A stretch of 64,000 bases of DNA from Lacrimispora indolis DSM 755 (GCF_000526995.1 NZ_AZUI01000001.1:4568001-4632000); one strand, 5' to 3'. Shown: positions 49,528 to 58,172, counted from the first letter of the stretch. Numbers and translations are program-made. The notes: generated by a model not told the origin, from the sequence alone.

Positions 49528-49549
49528 ATGTGTAAAGGGCGGTGAAACC

Positions 49550-52500
49550 ATGGCTGATGTAATTGACGATCTGAAAGTCCAAATAGATGCCAGTACGACC
49601 AGTGCTGACGCTAAAATAGACAAATTCATACAAAAGATGTTGAGCCTGCAATCTGCTTTATCCGGGATAGAAATGTCCGGAGCGAGTCAGGTGGCCTCTG
49701 GAATAAATCAGATTGCTTCATCTATCCAAGGCTTTAATGAGCGGACTAAAACTGCGGATTTTTCCAGAGTGACCAGTGGCCTTAATAAACTGGCGGCGGT
49801 TGATGTTCAAGGAGTAAGCAATACGGCTCACGCTATGGAAAGCTTTTCAAATAGTATAAATGGTATTGGAAATCTTAAATTTGATACGGAAACTCTGACT
49901 AATGTTGCAAATTCCATTTCAAAGCTGGGACGTGCTTCGGTCACGGAAGCAACGCAGAATCTGGAGTTTTTAAAAACCAGTATGGCCGATTTTGTTTCTG
50001 GAATGAACAATGTTGGTAGTCTGAACTTTAATCCGGATTCTCTCTATAAACTGGTATCCTCAATAAGCAGATTAGGTGGTGTAAATGCCACACAGGCAGT
50101 ACAGAACCTTCCACAGATTTCAACTTCTCTGCACAGTTTTGTATCCAGTATGAATTCCGTTGGTAGTGTTTCGTTTAATATCGAGGGACTGAATAATCTT
50201 GTAAACAATATTAGCCGTCTTGGCGGCACAAAGGCCACACAGGCCGCAGCAAACCTTAAGCCAATTAAAGATCAGCTTTTAAGGTTTGTAAGTGGCATGA
50301 ACGGGATAGGTGCGCTCAGTTTTGATACAAGTGGGCTGGCAAATCTCGTTTCTTCAATAACAAAACTAGGAGGAAAGACAGCTACAGCGGCTATACCAAA
50401 TATTCAGCAATTAGGCACAGCCTTGTCACAGTTGATGGCAACATTATCCCGTGCACCAGTGGTTAGCCAAAACCTTATCCTAATGACCAATGCACTGGCC
50501 AACTTGGCTTCCAATGGTTCTAAGGTATCAAGTGCAAGTCGCGCAATGGTAAACGGTCTAAATACTTATTCTCGAAGTGCAGGAAGGGCAGGGAAAAGCA
50601 CAAAAGGACTCGTTTCTCAGATTGGCCTGTTTTATGCGAAATGGTTCATGATAATTCGAGGAATGAAAAGCCTATGGAAAGCCACAGAATCATCTATGGA
50701 TTACATAGAAACCCTAAACTATTTCGATGCCGCGTGGGGACAAGTTGCCGACGCTGGAGTAAAAAGTTGGGAGAAGTTCGGCTATGAATCAGCAGAAGCT
50801 TATGCCGCTTCATTTAGTAAACGTGCACAGGAGTTAACTGGGAAAATGTCCGGCTTCATGGCAGATGAGAATGGGAATTTGAAATCTACCGGCGCAGTTA
50901 GTCTTGGTATTGATCCAGAAAGGCTTATGAATTATCAAGCTACTTTTGGACAGATGGCTTCCTCTATGGGTGTTGCCTCTGAAACGGCCCTGCAGCTATC
51001 AAACGCTCTATCTATGATAGGAGCTGACCTTGCATCTGTACGAAATATGAAGTTTGAAGATGTATGGGAAGATATGGCTTCCGGCATGGTCGGTATGAGT
51101 CGGACTCTAGATAAATACGGTGTTAATATTCGTAATGTAAATCTACAAGAGAAATTATCTGATCTCGGTATTAATGCAAAAATAACTGCTTTAAATCAGC
51201 AGGATAAGGCATTATTGAGAGGAATTATATTACTGGATTCCACCCGTTACGCCTGGGGAGACTTGGCAAATACACTTGATGCGCCCTCGAATCAGTTACG
51301 ACTTCTGCAATCTAATTTTGCAAACCTTGCAAGGACGATAGGCAACTTGTTCCTGCCTATTGTTGCGAAAGTACTTCCTTATATTAATGCCTTGGTAATA
51401 GCTGTACAGCGGTTATTTTCATGGATAGGAGGTCTTCTAGGAATCAAGGTTGGAGATTTTAGTTCTTCTATTGGTTCGGCGGCTACAGATTTAAGTGGCA
51501 TGGAGGACGCAGCTGACGGCATTGCAGACAGCACAGGTGATGCCGCAAAGAACACAAAGAAGATGGCCGATAACCTTCAGGGGTTTGATGATTTGAATGT
51601 TGTAAGCTCAGGTAATGCTGGAAGTGGTGGTTCTGGAGGTTCCGGCGGAGCAGGGGGCAATCTTTTAGATGACGCTTTCCTGGACGCGTTTTCTGAATAC
51701 CAGAAAGCATGGGATGTTGCTTTTGCTAATGTGGAAAACAATGCACAGGCTATGGCAGACAGGATTGTAAATGCGTTCAAGTCTGGTGATTATTTTGGCA
51801 TAGGCAAATATATTAGCGATGGTTTGACCGGAGCATTAGAAAACATAAACTGGCCGGCTGTTTATTCTATTGCCAGTGGCTTCGGTACAGGGCTTGCAGA
51901 GTTCTTTAACGGCCTTATTACACCAGAACTGTTTGGAGCTGTAGGTAAGACGATTGCCGGGGCTTTAAATACTGCCTTGTACGCGGCACTTGCTTTTGGA
52001 ATAGCCTTTGACTGGACGAACCTGGGCAATTCAATTGCCAGTGGGATTAACAATTTCTTTACTACGTTTGATTTTGCCTCTGCCGGGTCCACTTTAAATG
52101 TCTGGGCCAAAGGTCTATTAGACGCATTAATAGCAGCACTGGATAATACAGATTGGTCTCTAATAGGGATTAAGATAGGTACATTCCTTGAATCCATTGA
52201 TTTTCTTGAAATCGGTGGCAAAGTAGGAGAAGCCATATGGAAAGCTATAGGAGCTGGAATTGATCTCTGGAAAGGATCTTTTAGTGCAGCACCAGTTGAA
52301 ACAACAATTCTTACGACTTTTGGACTTTTACAATTTACGGGGCTTGGAAAGTTACTGTCTGCAAAGATAATGACTTCTATCAGTAAAGGATTGACTTTTT
52401 CCGGTATTGGGAAATTACTGGCCAAGGCATTTCCAAGCAGTGCCATTATAACCACGATAACTACAACTATGGCTGAAACAGGGGCTTCTTTGCCGTCTGT

Positions 52501-53920
52501 ATTAATGGGGTTAATTTGGGTTCCCATAAAGACATTTTTTACAACAACAATACCTGGATTAATAGTTGGAGCAATAAGTGGGTTAGGAACAGCCATAGTA
52601 AGCGGAGTTGTTGCCCTTGCGTCAGCACTTGGGATAAGTGTAGCTGCGGCTGGTGCTCTTGTAGTTGCGGCTGTGGCAGCAGTAGTAGCTGGAGTCGTTT
52701 ACACGGTCACTCATTGGGATGAAATAAAAGAGTTTTGGACGCAGACAGTTCCGGCGTGGTGGAATGATACTGTAATTCCGTTTTTTGAATCTATTCCAGA
52801 AAAGCTTTCCTCTGTATGGGAACTTGTAAAAACTACTGCTTCAAGTAAGTGGGATGGTTTTATCGAATATTTGACTGGCCTGCCAGAAAAAGTGGGCAGT
52901 GTCATTGAAGATATCGCTGATTGGTTTAACGAATTGCCGGAGAAGCTTGGATATGCGTTAGGATATGCTTTAGGAACTGTGACAAGATGGGGAGTGGATT
53001 TATTCACCTATTTATCAAAGAAAATACCTGAAATTATAGCTTCTGTGGTGAAATGGTTTTCAGAGATGCCAGGGAAAATCTATTCTGGAATTTCTACATT
53101 TATAACCAAAGTTGCAACATGGGGGACTGAAACTTACAATGTATTTAACCAGAAAGTATCAGAAGTAATTGCCGGCACTGTGAAATGGTTCTCTGAAATG
53201 CCGGGTAAGATATATGATACGATAATAAAAATAAAAGAGAAAATATCTACATGGTCTACCAATACCATATCATACTTTAAGACAGAGGTCCCAACTATCA
53301 TTGACAAGGTAATAGAGTTTTTTGGAGAATTACCGAAGAAAATGATTACTGTGGGTGAAAACGTCATTAAAGGTCTATGGGAAGGCATTACGAATTTGAC
53401 GGACTGGTTAGGAACTGGCATTGCTACTTTTGCCCAAGGTGTAATAGATGGGTTTAAAAAAGGATTTGATGAGCACTCACCGTCAAAAAAGGCGTTTCAG
53501 ATTGGTGACTACTTTACTGTAGGACTAATGAATGGTATTATAGATAAATTTGGTGTCATATATTCAAAAGTAGGTTCTTTTGCTGACAAACTGACAGATT
53601 ATGATATATCTCTGCCATCAATAGATACCAACGTACAAGTCAGCAGGGAATTCTTTGACATGGTAGATACAAAAGCCTCTGTTTCCTACGATACCCCTTC
53701 TTATGATTTTAAGGCCGGTATATCTGCAGAGTTGAATGCAGCATTATCCGGAATCATTGATTATGAGAAGATGGCAAATACTATGGCACCTATTGTGGCA
53801 AAAGCATTGGAGAATGCAGATATTAAAGCTAAAATTGGTCAACAAGATGTATGGAAAAGTACAGAAGATAGTTGGAATAAAAAATATAACATGACTGGTA
53901 AATCGCCATTACCAGTTTAA
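49550..53920 (+). CDS. tape measure protein
   Basis: 1456 residues. The N-terminal 300 residues hold repeats (SSISRLGG.., NFNPDSL, IGALSFDTSGLANLVSSI) with about 55-residue spacing; two hydrophobic stretches lie near residues 970-1060 (GLIVGAISGLGTAIVSGVVA, SVAAAGALVVAAVAAVVAG); the C-terminal part has repeats KWFSEMPGKIYSGI/KWFSEMPGKIYDTI and EHSPSKKAFQIGDYFTVGLMNGI. It sets tail length, about 0.2 micrometre by the usual scale. Followed by a terminator and not by the DUF6711-like gene. Confidence 0.9.
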   Translation: MADVIDDLKVQIDASTTSADAKIDKFIQKMLSLQSALSGIEMSGASQVASGINQIASSIQGFNERTKTADFSRVTSGLNKLAAVDVQGVSNTAHAMESFSNSINGIGNLKFDTETLTNVANSISKLGRASVTEATQNLEFLKTSMADFVSGMNNVGSLNFNPDSLYKLVSSISRLGGVNATQAVQNLPQISTSLHSFVSSMNSVGSVSFNIEGLNNLVNNISRLGGTKATQAAANLKPIKDQLLRFVSGMNGIGALSFDTSGLANLVSSITKLGGKTATAAIPNIQQLGTALSQLMATLSRAPVVSQNLILMTNALANLASNGSKVSSASRAMVNGLNTYSRSAGRAGKSTKGLVSQIGLFYAKWFMIIRGMKSLWKATESSMDYIETLNYFDAAWGQVADAGVKSWEKFGYESAEAYAASFSKRAQELTGKMSGFMADENGNLKSTGAVSLGIDPERLMNYQATFGQMASSMGVASETALQLSNALSMIGADLASVRNMKFEDVWEDMASGMVGMSRTLDKYGVNIRNVNLQEKLSDLGINAKITALNQQDKALLRGIILLDSTRYAWGDLANTLDAPSNQLRLLQSNFANLARTIGNLFLPIVAKVLPYINALVIAVQRLFSWIGGLLGIKVGDFSSSIGSAATDLSGMEDAADGIADSTGDAAKNTKKMADNLQGFDDLNVVSSGNAGSGGSGGSGGAGGNLLDDAFLDAFSEYQKAWDVAFANVENNAQAMADRIVNAFKSGDYFGIGKYISDGLTGALENINWPAVYSIASGFGTGLAEFFNGLITPELFGAVGKTIAGALNTALYAALAFGIAFDWTNLGNSIASGINNFFTTFDFASAGSTLNVWAKGLLDALIAALDNTDWSLIGIKIGTFLESIDFLEIGGKVGEAIWKAIGAGIDLWKGSFSAAPVETTILTTFGLLQFTGLGKLLSAKIMTSISKGLTFSGIGKLLAKAFPSSAIITTITTTMAETGASLPSVLMGLIWVPIKTFFTTTIPGLIVGAISGLGTAIVSGVVALASALGISVAAAGALVVAAVAAVVAGVVYTVTHWDEIKEFWTQTVPAWWNDTVIPFFESIPEKLSSVWELVKTTASSKWDGFIEYLTGLPEKVGSVIEDIADWFNELPEKLGYALGYALGTVTRWGVDLFTYLSKKIPEIIASVVKWFSEMPGKIYSGISTFITKVATWGTETYNVFNQKVSEVIAGTVKWFSEMPGKIYDTIIKIKEKISTWSTNTISYFKTEVPTIIDKVIEFFGELPKKMITVGENVIKGLWEGITNLTDWLGTGIATFAQGVIDGFKKGFDEHSPSKKAFQIGDYFTVGLMNGIIDKFGVIYSKVGSFADKLTDYDISLPSIDTNVQVSREFFDMVDTKASVSYDTPSYDFKAGISAELNAALSGIIDYEKMANTMAPIVAKALENADIKAKIGQQDVWKSTEDSWNKKYNMTGKSPLPV

Positions 53921-53927
53921 GATCTAA

Positions 53928-53972
53928 AGGCCATAGACTGTCATATGTGGATAGACTATGGCCTTTTTTATT
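53928..53972 (+). terminator. terminator after tape measure
   Basis: AAGGCCATAG pairs with CTATGGCCTT, followed by TTTTA. Ends the head operon as an autonomous unit. Confidence 0.85.
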
Positions 53973-54025
53973 TAGACATTCATAAATATCAGTTCTGTAT
54001 TAAACCGCTTCATTCTGAGTACAAA

Positions 54026-54063
54026 AAAACTACCAGCTTAATACTGATAGTTAGTAGTTTTCT
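54026..54063 (-). terminator. terminator of moron cassette 3
   Basis: On the minus strand ACTACTAACTATCAGTATT...AGCTGGTAGT followed by seven T; same design as terminators at 1256 and 19550. Confidence 0.75.
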
Positions 54064-54088
54064 CGTATTTAATTTTTTGCTTATCGTT

Positions 54089-54439
54089 CTATTTTTGGGG
54101 AAAACACCTAAAAATTATCAAATTATTATCGGGGTCTAAAAAGCTCATATTCCTTGCCCCCCACGGTCTTACGGTTGGTGGTTCAATAATTTGGATACCA
54201 AGTGCTTTTAATCTCTTAAACTCTACATCTACATCATCAACTGTAAAAGCAATACAGATGTTATGTAGGTTCGCATCTCGCTCTATCCCGTCATTATAAA
54301 CAGTCAGTGTTGTATCCTCCGATATGATAAATTGGTGATTATTATCGTCACTGCCATTATCGATATCAAATAATATTTTATAAAAATTTGATAATCGGAT
54401 AACATCATTTGTCAATAAACATACTTCTCCCACTTTCAT
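54089..54439 (-). CDS. VOC/glyoxalase-bleomycin-resistance family moron
   Basis: 116 residues starting MKVGEVCLLTNDVIRLSNFYKILF, then ICIAFTVDDVDVEFKRLKALGIQIIEPPTVRPWGARNMSFLDPDNNLIIF, the vicinal-oxygen-chelate fold pattern (beta-alpha-beta-beta-beta). VOC proteins bind metals and detoxify small molecules. GGGGGAGTCGAA precedes the start. Leftward, with its own promoter and terminator that share sequence with cassettes 1 and 2. Confidence 0.8.
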   Translation of the reverse strand: MKVGEVCLLTNDVIRLSNFYKILFDIDNGSDDNNHQFIISEDTTLTVYNDGIERDANLHNICIAFTVDDVDVEFKRLKALGIQIIEPPTVRPWGARNMSFLDPDNNLIIFRCFPQK

Positions 54440-54479
54440 TTCGACTCCCCCAATGTTTTTGAAATAAATACTTATGAGT

Positions 54480-54518
54480 AGAATATCACCATACCTACTA
54501 ACTATCAATATTAAGTTT
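54480..54518 (-). promoter_or_regulatory. promoter of moron cassette 3
   Basis: Minus-strand TTGATA with a 17-base spacer to TATTCT, in the context AATATTGATAGTTAGTAG, related to the spacer text of the promoters at 815 and 18448. The fit is weaker than theirs. Confidence 0.55.
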
Positions 54519-54557
54519 TCAATGTACGATAAATCAGTTAAATCTTAATTGCATTAT

Positions 54558-54585
54558 TTGACTTATTCCTATAGTTTTGTATAAT
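54558..54585 (+). promoter_or_regulatory. promoter of the DUF4318-like gene
   Basis: TTGACT (54558-54563), 16-base spacer, TATAAT (54580-54585). Confidence 0.75.
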
Positions 54586-54620
54586 CAATATGTGAGAATA
54601 ATTCACTGAAAGGAGCTTTT

Positions 54621-54842
54621 ATGTTTAAAAAAGGTTTTCATATTGATTTAGAAGAGTCGTTAACATATCCATCTACAAAAGTAATCTGTTCATGCATAGA
54701 AAAGTATGCAAAATCAACTGGAGAGAAACTAGTTTTTATAAATACACAAAAGCCTATAACTTTTCACCTTAATGATATACCTTATATTGCTGAAGTTTCT
54801 ATGATTCGTGGCGGGTACTATATTCATTGCAAGGAGAATTAG
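54621..54842 (+). CDS. DUF4318-like protein
   Basis: 73 residues, MFKKGFHIDLEESLTYPSTKVICSCIEKYAKSTGEKLVFINTQKPITFHLNDIPYIAEVSMIRGGYYIHCKEN, the size and pattern of DUF4318 proteins found in Clostridia. Autonomous promoter and AAAGGAGCTTTT. Ends 39 bases before crossover site E. Function unknown. Confidence 0.65.
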   Translation: MFKKGFHIDLEESLTYPSTKVICSCIEKYAKSTGEKLVFINTQKPITFHLNDIPYIAEVSMIRGGYYIHCKEN

Positions 54843-54881
54843 TAGTATTACTATTCGTTCATCGGAATTATTCTCACAAAT

Positions 54882-54894
54882 AAATAGCAATTTA
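54882..54894 (+). repeat. crossover site E
   Basis: AAATAGCAATTTA, plus orientation. Confidence 0.85.
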
Positions 54895-55146
54895 GAAAAT
54901 AAATTTACGGACAGTACCGTACCATTTACCATATCGTCACTGGCTACGGGCGCAAGTGCGCAATTTGTAATACCAGATAAAACAGGATACTTATTAGTAT
55001 CCACCATGTTCGCATTACCCGGGGCGAGTACACAAAGCATTATAATAAAGCATATTTACCGTCAAACAATAGTGGTTACGAACTTGTCAGGGTCTACCAT
55101 ATCCAGTCAAGACTTGAATGTGTATTGTATGTGGAAAAAGGCCTAA
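54885..55146 (+). CDS. silent fibre tip, cassette 5
   Basis: Reads NSNLENKFTDSTVPFTISSLATG... to SSQDLNVYCMWKKA in the site frame; no start of its own. Recombination A-E is between direct repeats (deletion of about 24 kb); two successive inversions could also bring it to the shaft. Confidence 0.8.
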
Positions 55147-55150
55147 ATGA

Positions 55151-55415
55151 TCATTTCCATGAAAACCAAGCTGCCGGATTTCCAACGTATTGCCTGACTT
55201 TTATCCCGTTATCGGCAAAACCCAAAATAATCTGTGTTCTGTATGCTGCGACAGGCAACTGTATAAATCCCGTGTATGATGTCCCTTCTGGCGCACCTGA
55301 TATTGTGCTAGCGGCATCTATAGCGTAATAGCCTGGGTTTATGTCAAGACGGCTTAAATTTCCAGTGATTTTACCCATGTAAACAAGGGGAAATTGCATA
55401 GCGTTTAAATTGCTA
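55151..55415 (-). CDS. silent fibre tip, cassette 6 (inverted)
   Basis: Reads NSNLNAMQFPLVYMGKITGN... to VGNPAAWFSWK from site F. Convergent with cassette 5, stops 4 bases apart. Inversion A-F (about 24.6 kb) would express it. Confidence 0.8.
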
Positions 55416-55418
55416 TTT
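55406..55418 (-). repeat. crossover site F
   Basis: AAATAGCAATTTA on the minus strand, about 50 bases before the prophage/chromosome junction. Confidence 0.85.
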
Positions 55419-55469
55419 AATTCCAATAATAATGTACAGTGTATTCACTGATATCAATTTAGTGTTAAT

Positions 55470-55718
55470 GATCTGAAACAAAAAGAAGTAATTAACATCT
55501 GTGACTGCAGACGTCTGGGCTATGTTGGTGATGTGGATTTTGACATGGAAACAGGTTGCCTTTTAGCCATTATTGTGCCTGGGCCAGGTTGCTTTTGCGG
55601 ATTTTTGGTCAGGGAAAGGGAATATGTGATCCCCTTCTGTGACATCAGGCAGGTTGGTCCGGATATCATCCTTGTAAATGTGGATTTGGATAAAGCAACG
55701 GAAAAATGCGGGATATAA
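55470..55718 (+). pseudogene. YlmC/YmxH sporulation-family gene, 5' end cut by the prophage
   Basis: The frame DLKQKEVINICDCRRLGYVGDVDFDMETGCLLAIIVPGPGCFCGFL...PFCDIRQVGPDIILVNVD is the PRC-barrel-like YlmC/YmxH family. The normal protein begins with about four more residues (MRxC) before DLKQKEV; here the frame meets phage-derived sequence and a stop (TGA at 55449) with no start codon, so the gene lacks its start and ribosome binding site. An internal ATG at 55533 would give a 61-residue remnant. The prophage attR must lie about 55.42-55.47 kb. Confidence 0.8.
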
Positions 55719-55851
55719 GGAGGATGGGCTTGCGGATCTGAGGATTGTACGTTATGATATATATACTATAAAGAAGTTTGATTGGTATTTGCTTTCATGA
55801 AGTAAATTATGCCAATGAAATTACAGTCCGTGAGACAGGAGGACCCAAAAC

Positions 55852-56304
55852 GTGAAATGCCCATTTTGCAATGAAGCAGATACAAAGGTCATTGATTCCA
55901 GACCGGCAGACGACAACAGTTCCATCAGACGCCGCAGACAGTGTGAGAAATGCGGAAAACGGTTTACTACCTATGAGAAGCTGGAGACCATGCCTCTCAT
56001 GGTAATTAAAAAAGATAATTCCAGAGAGGTTTACGACCGTTCAAAAATAGAATCAGGAATTCTTCATTCCTGCCATAAACGTCCGGTATCATCACAGCAG
56101 ATTGATTCCATGGTAGATGAGATAGAAACCCAGGTATTTAACCGGGAGGAAAAGGAAGTGGAAAGCACGGTGATCGGAGAGCTTGTTATGAAAAAGCTGC
56201 AGGAAGTGGATGAGGTAGCTTATGTGCGCTTTGCTTCCGTATACCGGGAATTTAAAGACGTGAATACGTTTATGGAAGAAATAGGAAAACTGTTAAAGAA
56301 GTAG
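55852..56304 (+). CDS. nrdR: transcriptional repressor NrdR
   Basis: 150 residues from GTG 55852: CPFCNEADTKVIDSR...RRRRQCEKCGKRFTTYE is the N-terminal zinc ribbon, followed by the ATP-cone domain (MVIKKDNSREVYDRSKIESGI). NrdR senses ATP/dATP and represses ribonucleotide reductase genes. CAGGAGGACCC precedes the start. First intact host gene after the prophage. Confidence 0.95.
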   Translation: MKCPFCNEADTKVIDSRPADDNSSIRRRRQCEKCGKRFTTYEKLETMPLMVIKKDNSREVYDRSKIESGILHSCHKRPVSSQQIDSMVDEIETQVFNREEKEVESTVIGELVMKKLQEVDEVAYVRFASVYREFKDVNTFMEEIGKLLKK

Positions 56305-56311
56305 GAGATTT

Positions 56312-56821
56312 ATGCTTAGAATATTTTATCCGGATGAAGACGCGGCTTCTGCATATGACATACCTTTTGAAAAGTTATATAAGAGCGGGATAAGAGGCGT
56401 TATTTTTGATATTGACAATACTCTGGTACCTCATGACGCACCTGCGGATGAAAGGGCTAAGAAGCTGTTTTTACGGCTGCATGAGCTTGGGATGGAAACC
56501 TGCCTTCTTTCCAATAACAAGGAGCCGAGAGTAGCTGCCTTTGCCAGGGCTGCGGGAAGTCCCCGCTACATTTATAAAGGAAACAAGCCGGGGCGAAGAG
56601 GATACTTAAGGGCCATGGAATTAATGGGTACGGACGTAAAACGGACGGTGTTTGTAGGAGACCAGCTTTTCACCGATGTTTATGGTGCAAAGAGAGCAGG
56701 AATCCACAGCATCCTGGTTAAACCGATTCATCCAAAGGAAGAAATCCAGATCGTTTTAAAACGAGTTTTAGAAGCAGTCGTACTGTATTTTTACCACAGG
56801 GATAAGAAAAAACAAAAATGA
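56312..56821 (+). CDS. YqeG-family HAD phosphatase
   Basis: 169 residues. GVIFDIDNTLVPHD is HAD motif I (DxDxT/N), CLLSNN motif II, KPGRRGYLRA with Lys motif III, and VFVGDQLFTDVYGAKRAG motif IV. YqeG-type proteins are close to phosphatidylglycerophosphatase GEP4. Follows nrdR by 7 bases, so the two form an operon. Confidence 0.9.
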   Translation: MLRIFYPDEDAASAYDIPFEKLYKSGIRGVIFDIDNTLVPHDAPADERAKKLFLRLHELGMETCLLSNNKEPRVAAFARAAGSPRYIYKGNKPGRRGYLRAMELMGTDVKRTVFVGDQLFTDVYGAKRAGIHSILVKPIHPKEEIQIVLKRVLEAVVLYFYHRDKKKQK

Positions 56822-57036
56822 TGGGCATCAAAAGTGGGAATATTTCCGGCGGGTAAAAGACCCCTCAACCGGTTATAATACGGATGAAACGGTCCGGACA
56901 AGCCGGCTGATCCAAAACATACAGGATATTACAAACGAGCCCCTGATTTGCGGACATTAGAAAGAAACTGCCGGACATGCCTTTGGGAGATATCTTTTCG
57001 CAAAAAACGTGTGGGCAGAAAAGGCGGTAGGAGGAT

Positions 57037-57465
57037 ATGAAAATTCTTGTTTTAAACGGGCCGAATCTGAATTTTTTAGGGATACGGGAAAAGGGAATAT
57101 ACGGAACAGAGGATTATCATGCTCTGGTATCCATGCTGGAGGAAAAAGCCCGGAGAGAAGGCCATGAACTGGAGGTCTATCAGAGTAATTATGAAGGCGG
57201 AATCATCGATAAGATTCAGGAGGCATATCACAACGGGACAGAAGGGATCATCATCAATCCCGGAGCCTTTACCCATTACAGCTATGCCGTTAGAGATGCG
57301 CTGGGTTCTGTAGAGATTCCCAAGGTTGAAGTCCATATATCCAATGTCCATAAAAGGGAGGAGTTCCGCCATACATCAGTGACTGCTCCCGTTTGTACGG
57401 GACAGGTAGTTGGGCTGGGGCTTAAAGGATACGCTCTGGCAATGGATTTTTTAACAGGAAAATAA
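57037..57465 (+). CDS. aroQ: 3-dehydroquinate dehydratase, type II
   Basis: 142 residues. LVLNGPNLNFLGIREKGIYG, QSNYEGGIIDKIQEA, IINPGAFTHYSYAVRDAL and EVHISNVHKREEFRHTSVTAPVCTGQVVGLG are the signature sequences of AroQ, third step of the shikimate pathway. GGTAGGAGGATAT precedes the start. The 215 bases before it hold no gene. Confidence 0.97.
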   Translation: MKILVLNGPNLNFLGIREKGIYGTEDYHALVSMLEEKARREGHELEVYQSNYEGGIIDKIQEAYHNGTEGIIINPGAFTHYSYAVRDALGSVEIPKVEVHISNVHKREEFRHTSVTAPVCTGQVVGLGLKGYALAMDFLTGK

Positions 57466-57577
57466 GCCCTTTGATTCAAAGAAAAGGGAGATATTTGTAA
57501 AAAACGGTTGAAAATGTGTTTGTTATAGTATAGAATATAAAAGGTTAAGAAGAGAAATTCAAGGAGGAATATCATTT

Positions 57578-58135
57578 ATGATATCAGCGGGTGATTTTAG
57601 AAACGGTATCACATTGGAGATCGAGGGTACTGTATATCAGATTATGGAGTTCCAGCATGTAAAACCTGGAAAGGGTGCTGCGTTCGTAAGAACTAAGATT
57701 AAAGATGTGGTAAACGGTGGCGTTGTAGAGCGCACATTCCGCCCGACAGAAAAGTTCCCACAGGCAAGAATCGACAGATTAGACATGCAGTATCTGTATG
57801 CCGATGGCGATCTTCATAACTTTATGGACACCAATACCTATGAGCAGGTAGCACTAGCGCCGGATGTAATCGGTGATGCGTTAAAGTTTGTGAAAGAGAA
57901 TGAGACGGTTAAGGTATGCTCTTATAATGGTAAGGTGTACTCCGTAGAGCCTCCGTTATTTGTGGAACTGGTCATTACAGATACAGAGCCGGGATTTAAG
58001 GGCGATACTGCCCAGGGCGCGACCAAGCCAGCTACGGTTGAAACCGGTGCAGTGGTATACGTTCCATTATTTGTTGATCAGGGTGATAAGATTAAGATTG
58101 ATACACGTACAGGTGAATACCTGTCCAGAGTTTAA
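57578..58135 (+). CDS. efp: elongation factor P
   Basis: 185 residues, [48 protein letters not shown]..., ending [20 protein letters not shown] carries the conserved Lys loop. EF-P relieves stalling at polyproline. CAAGGAGGAATATCATTT precedes the start; a promoter TTGAAA-17-TAGAAT lies at about 57510-57538. Confidence 0.97.
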   Translation: MISAGDFRNGITLEIEGTVYQIMEFQHVKPGKGAAFVRTKIKDVVNGGVVERTFRPTEKFPQARIDRLDMQYLYADGDLHNFMDTNTYEQVALAPDVIGDALKFVKENETVKVCSYNGKVYSVEPPLFVELVITDTEPGFKGDTAQGATKPATVETGAVVYVPLFVDQGDKIKIDTRTGEYLSRV

Positions 58136-58146
58136 TCAGAAAGAAA

Positions 58147-58172
58147 AGGACCGGGCTGCCCGGTCTTTTTTG
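58147..58172 (+). terminator. terminator of efp
   Basis: GACCGGGC pairs with GCCCGGTC followed by TTTTTT. A second hairpin, GCTCCTTTTT/AAAAAGGAGC, lies at about 58211-58261. Confidence 0.85.

Noticed and set aside
53945..54139. 64-codon frame after the tape measure
   Set aside because: Starts inside the terminator hairpin, lacks a ribosome binding site and overlaps the opposite VOC gene and its terminator.
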